Shown here one piece after another: positions 57,101 through 64,000 of a DNA stretch of 64,000 nucleotides (position 1 is the first letter of the stretch; each line of letters opens with the position of its first letter). The notes under the pieces are model-generated. The model was given only the letters and a program-made list of their open reading frames with translations, searched no databases and was not told the DNA's origin. Source of the stretch: Eupeodes corollae (lineage: Eukaryota; Arthropoda; Insecta; Diptera; Syrphidae). Position numbers and translations under genes: made by a program. The stretch covers positions 19,937,118 to 20,001,117 of the forward strand of contig NC_079149.1 in assembly GCF_945859685.1 (NCBI RefSeq). The letters are read 5' to 3'.

Positions 57101-57329
57101 TAACTTGACAGCGTTGGCTTCCGAAGGTTTTTATTTTTGTTCCGTTAGCAGCAAAGAGTGTGGTGTTGCAATGAAGAGACTTCTGATGTTTTTTGGGGGG
57201 CAAGACAGAGACGTCAGCACCGGTGTCAATTAAATATTTCTTGTGTGTTGTCTTATCCGAAACATACAAACGTTGAATATGTTTTACAACTGTTGTCACC
57301 GAGGATGGTGACAACTCTAATCGTTTTTT
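54189..57329 (-). CDS. pol: Pol polyprotein of the LTR element (PR, RT, RNase H, IN)
   Basis: About 1045 residues, read in the -1 frame relative to gag. Domains in order: aspartic protease (LIDTGADVSVLPP, about residue 30); reverse transcriptase (FSTIDLQRAFHQIPV, then FPYIDDILVAS with the YIDD catalytic box); RNase H (LFTDASDTAIGAV and TYDRELLAMYEGV); integrase with an HHCC zinc finger (HPGVRATLKL to CIQCQKSK) and DDE core (MDIVGPL, TDLGRQFES, NGIIERWHRSLK); and a GPY/F-type module (PPYEGPYIIL) near residue 960. No stops. There is no ATG near the start: the frame opens through the gag overlap, so translation by -1 frameshifting fits best. The C-terminus ends about 30 bp before the 3' LTR. Confidence 0.93.
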   Translation of the reverse strand, partial: KKRLELSPSSVTTVVKHIQRLYVSDKTTHKKYLIDTGADVSVLPPKKHQKSLHCNTTLFAANGTKIKTFGSQRCQVNLGLRRVFIWTFYIADVAQPIIGSDFLQHYGLLVDVKNNRLIDETTKLSTTGKSSSGNCEIKTFDTKHPFADLLTKFKDLASLNTAGIQRKSLTEHCIVTSGPAVFAKPRRLSPEKLAAAKSEFAYLMEKGICRPSKSHWASPLHMVKKSNGDWRPCGDFRALNANTLPDRYPLPYVMDFVNILNGKKIFSTIDLQRAFHQIPVRTEDIPKTAITTPFGLIEYLFMPYGMRNSAQTMQRYIHEALNGLNYVFPYIDDILVASEDEIEHSKHLEEVFVRLREYNLKINPLKCHFGKSNVKFLGYSVDQHGIKPLPEKVQNIVEFKKPTVAKDLKKFLAMINFYRKFIPNAIVSQIPLFNLVQGNKKNDNTPIKWTPESDIAFEKCKSDLANATVLTYPIPNATLYLFTDASDTAIGAVVNQVTNNTSQPLGFFSKKLTESQKTRSTYDRELLAMYEGVNHFRHLLEGRSFSIYTDHKPLIYAFQQNLNKASPRRIRQLDFISQFTTSILHVPGNQNEVADFLSRINAVYLSHPIDLEVIAKQQIDDAELKSLLEEGNSTSLRFKLLSFPGTTKYKLFCDTSTPKIRPYVPESSRNTVLRNLHSLSHPGVRATLKLVQERFVWPKMRADCTKFVKNCIQCQKSKIIRHNKAPIAPFSLTSQRFTHINMDIVGPLPTSHGYRYLLTIIDRYTRWPEAYPMEDIRAETVAKHLLHGWISRYGIPLQITTDLGRQFESTLFSELNKTLGIKHCRTTSYHPQSNGIIERWHRSLKAAIMCHGTANWFQVLPLVLLGLRTSFKKDMDATPAELLYGETIRLPGEYVSEPTINFSTSEDFVKELRKIMSTLRPTKTNHHARPKFFVQKSLEKCTHVFIRTDSVRSSLQPPYEGPYIILKKFPKYFSIKVKNKIKNISIDRLKAAFINTDETDEPKTNNEQTNTRNPLPKTSKPNQTSATPVETTTRSGRKVIIPTKYH
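57292..57329 (-). promoter_or_regulatory. -1 frameshift signal: slippery heptamer plus stem-loop
   Basis: On the minus strand A AAA AAC (57329-57323) lies in the gag frame, followed by the gag stop TAG (57319-57317). After a 7-nt spacer comes GTTGTCACC, a 6-nt loop and GGTGACAAC: a perfect 9-bp stem (57315-57292). Slipping one base back at the heptamer enters the pol frame exactly. Heptamer type, spacer and stem match the known requirements of programmed -1 frameshifting. Confidence 0.85.
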
Positions 57330-58243
57330 GAAACGGTTGAATTTTTATAACTGCATGGTTGCTTGCAATGTATTGCATTGTCTTTGTACCTATAATGGTA
57401 CCAACATATGTCGTAACGTTTACCGTTTGATTGTGTTGGGTCTCGGTGGTGTGATGGTGTTGAGGTTCGATGGCGTGAGCGAGATGGTGTTTTGTTGCGA
57501 TGGCGGTGATTTGAGTTTTCAAACTTGTCGATGCGGCGGCTGAGTGCTTCGATTTTATGTATGAGACTTTCTTCATGAAGAGAAGTGGCATCACGATGAT
57601 CAATTCTTGATATATGGCTTCCATTTGATGTGGTTTCAAGAATCGTGTCAGCTACTTGTACGAGTTTTTTGACGTCTTCACTTTTGAAGGCCGCTAAAAT
57701 GGCTTGTACTTCTGTGGGTAAACGTTGAAGCCATATGCTTTTTAGGAATTCTTCTCCGACCGAATTTCCAGCTAGACCCTTAAGCTCGTTGAAGAGTTGG
57801 GATGGCTTTTTATCACCTAAGTCAACATCCGATAAAAGTTTCCTCATCTTTTTGTGCTCGGAGTCCGAAAAGCAATCGATTAGAGCTTTTTTTAGATTTT
57901 CATATTTTCCAGATGCAGGTGGTTGTAACACAGCGTCTCTCACTTGTGCGAGGACTTTTCCGTCCATCGAACCAACAACGGCATTAAAACGAGAAAAATC
58001 TGAGGTTATTCGACACGTTGCGAATTGTGCCTCCATGCTGGCAAACCAGATTTCGGGCATTTCAGTCCAGAAAGGGGAAACCTTCATCGAAACCCGCAAT
58101 ACTTCGTTCTCGTTGCCGAAAATTTGACCTGGACTGCTAGTGCCACCGGTTGTTCCATCTGTATGGCTTCCATTGCTATCACCCCCTTCGTAATTTGTAC
58201 TATTGTTACCTTCAGCGTGAAGTGGACTACTTCCTTCCTTCAT
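57317..58243 (-). CDS. gag: Gag protein of the LTR element
   Basis: 308 residues from the ATG at 58243. The N-terminal ~45 residues are Ser/Gly/Thr-rich. The central part (about residues 50-210) has the capsid-like composition and motifs of Ty3/gypsy Gag: PFWTEMPEIWFASMEAQF and FNELKGLAGNSVGEEFLKSI. A basic His/Arg-rich stretch (about 245-275) precedes one zinc knuckle at the C-terminus, CWYHYRYKDNAIHCKQPC, which is C-x2-H-x9-C-x3-C. This CHCC arrangement, not the usual CCHC, is characteristic of the CsRn1 clade. The frame ends in KND followed by TAG, immediately after the frameshift heptamer. Confidence 0.9.
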   Translation of the reverse strand: MKEGSSPLHAEGNNSTNYEGGDSNGSHTDGTTGGTSSPGQIFGNENEVLRVSMKVSPFWTEMPEIWFASMEAQFATCRITSDFSRFNAVVGSMDGKVLAQVRDAVLQPPASGKYENLKKALIDCFSDSEHKKMRKLLSDVDLGDKKPSQLFNELKGLAGNSVGEEFLKSIWLQRLPTEVQAILAAFKSEDVKKLVQVADTILETTSNGSHISRIDHRDATSLHEESLIHKIEALSRRIDKFENSNHRHRNKTPSRSRHRTSTPSHHRDPTQSNGKRYDICWYHYRYKDNAIHCKQPCSYKNSTVSKND

Positions 58244-58370
58244 GGTTGGTTTTACTTCGTTAATTTGTTATGACTTCGAATGAATGTGATAAATAATGTT
58301 AAATTAAAACGAATAAAACTGTTTTTTATTTTAAAGGTATGGAAAACTTCCACGCGGTACTTGTTTCTAA

Positions 58371-58381
58371 CGGGGTCACCA
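58371..58381 (-). other. primer binding site (tRNA-Trp type)
   Basis: Three bases inside the 5' LTR, the minus strand reads TGGTGACCCCG, complementary to the 3' end of insect tRNA-Trp as I recall it. Eleven bases match and the next ones diverge. This priming choice agrees with the CHCC knuckle in Gag. Confidence 0.75.
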
Positions 58382-58384
58382 GAT

Positions 58385-58599
58385 TGTAGATGCGTATGCA
58401 CAAAGCCTAGACCGTTCTTCTTAACATCTACTTTTATTATGAGCTATTCTTCTTATATCTAACAATTCATTTTAAGTTTGAATGACATTTAGTATACATA
58501 AATGAACAGAATGAATACATGATTGATAATTTAGGTATAGGGTGTACATGATTAAATATTAAATAAATCAGGTGGGTTGACTCGACCTGAGTCCCCACA
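58385..58599 (-). repeat. 5' LTR (relative to gag-pol)
   Basis: 215 bp, apparently identical to the other LTR. It should carry the element's promoter; reading on the minus strand I see no clear TATA box close to a start site. Confidence 0.92.
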
Positions 58600-58767
58600 A
58601 GGTCTTAAGACGGTTCTTCAAGAAAAATGATAAAAAATAAGTCCTAAAGTATGCTAAAACCTTGACACCTTAATACCCCAAGGACTTGAGCAAGCCATTA
58701 AATCGAAATGATACGCAAATAAGTAATAAATATTAGGTGTCTGATTGTGCGTGAAGTGTTAGATTTT

Positions 58768-59152
58768 AAGCCTAGTACATACTTCCTCGTGAAGTGAACG
58801 CTCGCCAGTGGAGAAAGCGAACTTTTGACATTGCTCACTGGTACACACTTGTGAGTACACGTCAACATCGTCAACTTCATCAGTTGAATCTTCAAATAGG
58901 TATTCTATTTCATATGACACCATTTTAACTTTTTTTTTTTAGAACAACGCGCAAGCAGCCACAAACTTTAAAATGCGGAAACAAAATGTCAAAGCTTCAC
59001 CAACAGTTCCCGTACATTTTGCACGTGAATTGCCCGTGAACGAAAACTCTCCACTTTGTTCTCCACTCAGCTTCACGAGCTAATTCACGGGTGAACCAAA
59101 AACTGAAATTTGTATGGGTTCACGAGATGGTTCACAAGTATGTACTAGGCTT
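58768..59152. mobile_element. hAT-like MITE (385 bp)
   Basis: The ends AAGCCTAGTACATACTT and its exact reverse complement form 17-bp terminal inverted repeats. Flanking octamers TAGATTTT and TAGATCTG agree at 6 of 8 positions, in line with the 8-bp target duplication of hAT elements. Subterminal CGTGAA/TTCACG phrases recur several times inside. No ORF. Confidence 0.65.
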
Positions 59153-61443
59153 TAGATCTGCTTTTGTTTTTAATATTGATTTGCTGTTTAATGGTTTGAA
59201 TCGTTATTCTTATTTAAAAATAAAACGTGTTAAAATGTCATAATAAATGATTTTGCAGTTCTAAGCCCCCTCTACATTTTCTCGAAGAAAATGCATTGCA
59301 AACATTTCTATTCCATGTGTACAATTAGTCCTGGGATGGACACGCGGATATATCTCTAAAAATTTAGGATAGTATGAGATTAGAGAAATGCCAATTTCTT
59401 CAATTTGACAAATAGGCTGAAAAGAAATATATTTATAAGATTTTTACTTGAGCTATTTCAAAATTGTAATTCTTTGTCTAATAATACAATATTATTTTCC
59501 TTTTATTATAAAAATGGTAAATTGAAAACTCCTATAAGCTGTGACAGTTCATAAAATCAAACAAACCCAAATCTGAAGAACGGACCTAACAATTTGAAAT
59601 ATCAGAATAATTAAATTTATATGAGTTCAGCAAATTGCTCAAAGTTAAAATAGTCTGTTTGTAATTTAAACTTTATTAAAATTTCAGGACATGGTAAGAA
59701 TCATAAATAATTTTAAACAATGAAACACTATGTGACTTTTTAAGATTACATTATAAATTTTATAAGATGTTTGAAATTTTATGACATGGATATTGAGAAA
59801 AATTCTTTTATTTATTTTGTTTTATTCAGTGCCTTTAACTGACGATTTCTTAAGGACCACACAAGTTTTGGGTATATTAATTCTGCTTATTATTGTTACC
59901 ATAGGTAATTGATATTCAAGAACAATAAAAAAACACAAATATTTCTTATGCTATGACATGACCGATGAAACTATTAAAATCGCATTTAATGACAACAAAA
60001 CAAAAATTGTTTACTGTTAAGATAAAAAAAATTCCAAACATTTCAAGTAATTGAAAACAAATAAAAAAAATATTACATTGAATAACTTGCTACAGTAAAA
60101 TCAAATTTTATGAATTGTGTTGTTGTTATTGTAATTTTATTCATCCACTCCCATTATGTAAAATATGAGGTGTGATCAACATAATTATTACTCTATGCTA
60201 TCATGATCTTTAAAAAATATAGTTTGTATGTCATTTGGAATAATGTATCTACATTTTATTATGATTTTGATTTCTCTTTGTGTCATGATTTTTAAAAACA
60301 GTTTTGACCAAGAATTTATAGGTTTGTTTAGCCAATTGAAAAGAATCGACAGTCAAACAAAAAATAAACAATAACAATAAAATAATAATAATATTTTTGA
60401 TGATGAAGCTCTATGCTATTGTTGTTATGGTTTTTTCAACTTTTATTATTATTATTAGACAAAAGGTGGTATATTATATACGTTCACTTGTCGGTTGATG
60501 AATTGTTAATAAAATGACACATTGCCAACAGCGTAGATTCAAATTACCGTGATGAAGTGATATCATAGATACATAGATCTCTCTCGCTTTTATTAAATCG
60601 CATGGCTTTAACAATTGATCAAAAACATTATAATGTACTCCATCATTTTTTAAGTATGACAAACTGGGGAAACTCTTTGATCATAATCGTATTGGATTGT
60701 TTAAGTTAACCGAGGTAATTCCTATTTAAAGAGTATGAGTCAACATTTTTGGAATTCGGATTCGGAATTTGAAAGAGAGGTTAAACAAATAATCCGCGGG
60801 GCTTTTTCTTTGTAGTAAAAGGTATTTACGGTCTTGAATATTACTGACACTGATTATAAAAAAAATTATCACACTTTAATCTAATAAACAAGACTTTTCA
60901 ATTATTTTCTTAAGAAGTGATTTTTTCATTAGAAAACTTAACTTAGATAAGCTTAAAATTAGCTTAACTTAGTAACCTAGTAACACTAAAAATTCTTCCA
61001 TATAGTATGCATTTAAAGATCAGATAAAATTTAATTCGTTTCAAAACAAATGATGTGAAATGTGTTTTAATTAAATTTATTTTATTTTAGTTGAACACAG
61101 CTGTTTTTGAAATCAGTATGATTATCATTTAGTTCAACTACTTCTCAATTCTTAACAATGTTTTCATTTAAGCTGTTTTAGACAGACCAATATTGTTGTT
61201 TTATTTGAGAATATAATTGGAAAACATATTGCAATAGTTTTTGCGCTTTAATTATTTTGTTAGGAGCTTAAGCATTTGTATAAGATAAAAGAAATTTATT
61301 TTACAATATATAAATAGTTTTCCAGTAAGAGGTTTCGTGTTGATTAACTCGCTATTTGGTCATTTTTGAAGTAGAAATCTTTTGACATTTGACAAGTAAA
61401 TACTACTCCATTTCTTGAAATAAAACTAGAAAATGCAGTCTCA
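59153..61443. other. AT-rich region without supported genes
   Basis: Microsatellite-like AAT runs lie at 60379-60400 and, inverted (ATT), at 60444-60460. A 62-codon minus-strand frame at 60474-60662 has no features to support it. Confidence 0.3.
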
Positions 61444-61715
61444 ATAAATAAATAAAGTGGCGCAACCGTCCGTTGAGAACTAGGGCCTAGTGACTATAAA
61501 AACTATAAACCATTTCTGTGTGCGAGTAATGTTTTTTCTACAATTTTAAGCCAAATCCGAACGGCTAATATTAGAAGGCACTTTTCATGACAAGAATTAC
61601 TCTTGGAAAATTTGGCAATTCCTCGCAACAAGCAGTATCCGTGACAAAAAAAAAAACTTTAAATAGTGCAAGTAGGGATTGATCCCAGGGCCTCTGGTAT
61701 GACAGTCGAACGCAC
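61444..61715 (-). mobile_element. SINE copy 5, broken in its tRNA-like head
   Basis: AATAAATAAAGTGGCGCAAC, GAACTAGGGCCTAGTGAC, CGAACGGCTAA, ACAAGAATTACTCTTGGAAA and GACAGTCGAACGCAC match the SINE in reverse. It stops inside the head exactly where the T-run (poly(A) on the other strand) of a LINE begins. The missing ~20 bases (equivalent to TAACCATCATGCCACGG) are not seen in the window. Confidence 0.75.
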
Positions 61716-64000
61716 TTTTTTTTATAATTCATTTTTATTAATTATTTCTTAAAACTATCTTAAAGGTAGAAAATTGTTGAAACCCCATACCGACTACCCA
61801 CTATCATGTGATTATTGAAGCCAGCAAAACAGGTTCTCCTGCTTCACCCTATCACTTCGGTCCCGTTTGGACACAGCCCTACTGAACCGAAGGAGCTCTG
61901 CTCCGCCTTGTGCCATGACGTCCGGATTGTATGGGAGTCGCCTATCAACGGTTCTTCGTCTGACGTGAAAGATTAACGGAACTGCCAATCTATCCTGTAT
62001 CAGACCGCATTTATCTTAAAAGAGGAATGCCTCTGGTGGAATGAAGCCGCTCAAGCGTGCACTCTCAAAATACTCGTCGTTGGGATAGAATGCCCCGAAA
62101 ATTAAATTGTTGGTCGAAGACATAGCTCGTGCAATGTGACCTTGAACGCGTTTTATCACGAAATTGTCAATTCTGTTGATTCGAGACCCATTGTATAGGA
62201 CCTCGTTGTAATAGTAATGCACGATACAGCGTCGTAAAGACTGCCGCTCGAACACCCGAAACTTCTCCATCTGGGAAACGATCATTGGCCGTATGAGGGC
62301 CATGTAGCAAATAAATTTAACTCCGTTTCGTCAGAGCGAAGTCTCTTCTGGCCTTGTTCAGAGCAGCGTTTATATGCCTGTCGAAATATAAATATTGATC
62401 TTACCAGATACCGAGGTACTTCACTACACTTTTGCTCGCCAATGGCTGCCCGTGAAGATCGACGATAACCATCATGCGCCAATTCTTGCACATATCCCTC
62501 GTGGCCCCAGCCAACGGAGTCCGGAACAGAATTGTCTCCTACTTCTGAACATTTATTTTCAGTTTCCAGTTGTCGCAATATCGCTGAATCTTGTCGAAAT
62601 AAATTGTGTAAATGCTGAAGAGAATCGGAGAATTCACCGCTCCCTGTTGAAGACCATTTTTAATTTAGAATGCTGTGGTAGAAGTTACATTGCCACTTTT
62701 GACAACAAACTTTCTACCGTTAAGCATATCATACAGTATATACAACAATGGCTTGCTTATGCCAAGTCTGCTCAGTTTTAGGTAAAGACCATTTAACCAT
62801 ACGGTGTCAAAGGCCTTTTCCAAATCAACCAGAACAGCACCTGTGCATTGTTGTTTTGATTTATTCCATTGGATATAAGAAACGAGTTTAGACGCAGCAT
62901 GAATTGTGTCCATGACCCGCCTTAAACCCGAACTGTTTATCCGGAATTATTTTGTTGTCCGCAGCCCACTTAGTCGGAGCCCTATTGATGATCTTTTCGA
63001 AAACTTTTCTGATGCTCGGAAGAAGACTTATTGACCGAAGATTTGACGGGTTGGAGTTGTCCCTTCCCTTTTTCGGGAGAGGATGAACCATAGCAGTCTT
63101 CCAATGCACTGGATAATATGCATTATTCAGTGCATTATTGAAGAGTGTGGTGTAAATGTCAATTGCCTCCATCGCTAAATGTCTTAGTACAACGTTGGAT
63201 ATACCATCGACACCTGCTGACTTTTTGTTTTTTTATTGAATTGAAGATGAGCTGAAGCTCAACCTTCGTCACTAAGAAGGGACTTGGTGCCGTTTGCTCG
63301 GCGACTTTGGCATTTGCCAAGGAATCGTCATTGAACCGCATGAAACCGCGGTTCTCAGATCGCTATTGTGTCATATTATTTCGAAGTTAAAAGTGATTAA
63401 GTAGGGCTTTGTTTTCCATGTCGTGGTTGGGGCGAATGCTAACATTCACCTTGTACACTGGAAAACAGCTCCCACGCCTCCACTTTTTCTTCGGATGTTC
63501 AATTATGTAAAAGTCATCGTCAAAGCTGGCTTCTTCTTGATCTTTTTGCGTTGTCCTGAGTATGTCTCTGTTCTCTTCGGTTCTTTGGAGTTTCCGAATC
63601 GGAAGGTCGTTCTTTTTCCTGAATATCTTGTTGATTTTAGGGAACATACTAGGGTCACTCGCATTAACTGACCAGATTTTGCGGTTCCAGTTAATTGATA
63701 ACCTGTATAACATTTTTTATTGACGACTTCAGTGTCCTAACCTCCAAGCCATGTGGGTCTGTAAGTCGTCTGTACAAGTTTTTGAGTCTTGTCAGTAAGC
63801 CACTCTTGTGCCTTCACAGTGCGTCAATAGTCGCTTTTCTGTCAGCGTCCATTTAGTCCCGTTTTTTGCACTTTGGTATTGTTCGTTCCATCGTTAGTTT
63901 TATTGTTTCGTCCATTTGTTGTAAATGTTGGTCAATTTCTGTATTTGTCAGGTTTCTGTTGTTTGGTGGGGTTATGTCACCCGAACGAAGTTCTCTCGCT
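61716..64000 (-). mobile_element. jockey-like LINE, decayed, 5' part beyond window
   Basis: The 3' end is a T-run at 61716 (poly(A) on the coding strand). Reverse transcriptase blocks on the minus strand: NPSNLRSISLLPSIRKVFE (near 63040), KIIPDKQFGFKAGHGHNS (near 62940), GAVLVDLEKAFDTVWLNGLY (near 62840), LLYILYDMLNGRKFVV (near 62740). C-terminal text continues to 62016 (FRVFERQSLRRCIVHYY). Frames shift at about 62.3, 62.6, 62.9, 63.17 and 63.35 kb, and the YADD region near 62.6 kb is lost. An upstream region (63713-63387) reads SDPSMFPKINKIFRKKNDLP, typical of the segment before RT in jockey. Dead copy. Confidence 0.82.

Larger units (their letters stand above)
53940..58603 (-). mobile_element. 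complete Ty3/gypsy LTR retrotransposon, CsRn1-like clade
   Basis: The 4656-bp element (53944-58599) is flanked by the 4-bp direct repeat AGGT (53940-53943 and 58600-58603). The 215-bp LTRs at both ends read identical by eye, starting TGTAGATG and ending CCCCACA on the plus strand. Genes run on the minus strand: gag, then pol (PR-RT-RNase H-integrase), with no env. A primer site complementary to a Trp-tRNA end and a CHCC Gag knuckle are the known hallmarks of the CsRn1 clade. No stop interrupts either ORF. The element looks recent and possibly still competent. It sits within an older LINE remnant. Confidence 0.92.

Noticed and set aside
57328..58273. Plus-strand open frames over gag
   Set aside because: Antisense shadows of the intact minus-strand gag; no start context or domain.

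Overview
The window is AT-rich eukaryotic DNA, most likely from an insect and probably a fly (Diptera). Reasons: a Nimrod-type secreted protein gene with a 65-bp intron, a multi-exon TINAG-like/Swim gene with short GT-AG introns, jockey-type LINEs, mariner remnants, and a CsRn1-type Ty3/gypsy element. I cannot name the species. I see no operons, rRNA, true tRNA genes or CRISPR.

Only two host genes can be supported. At 824-1584 (+) lies a two-exon gene for a 231-residue secreted protein with four NIM (EGF-like) repeats. At 6732-8977 (-) lies a complete six-exon gene for a 444-residue cathepsin-B-like protein. It has an N-terminal somatomedin-B-like segment and Ser in place of the catalytic Cys, which matches the inactive TINAG/Swim family. 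An acceptor just upstream of its ATG implies a 5'UTR intron, and a candidate leader exon sits near 18.24-18.65 kb.

The rest is intergenic DNA shaped by mobile elements. From 9.2 to 36.5 kb one unnamed non-coding family dominates. Each copy has an end with a short hairpin, a CGTACG-rich array, several tandem units of about 173 bp, and an opposite end carrying a conserved GC-rich motif; several copies form head-to-head pairs. A tRNA-derived SINE (five copies) is scattered through the window, and one copy is nested in this family with a clean 8-bp target duplication.

From 39 to 64 kb the content changes: decayed LINEs (39.2-40.85, 46.4-47.7, 61.7-64.0 kb), a related inverted pair of unknown elements (41.6 and 50 kb), three MITEs, an internally deleted mariner (52.1-53.0 kb), and an apparently intact LTR retrotransposon (53.94-58.60 kb). 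The LTR element has identical 215-bp LTRs, a 4-bp target duplication, a Trp-tRNA-type primer site, a CHCC Gag knuckle, and a slippery heptamer plus stem-loop joining gag to pol. It is the youngest insertion visible here.

The observations that most deserve follow-up are the ~173-bp-unit family with its inverted pairings, the gag-pol frameshift signal, and the inverted pair at 41.6/50 kb. All calls come from reading the sequence; no database search was run.
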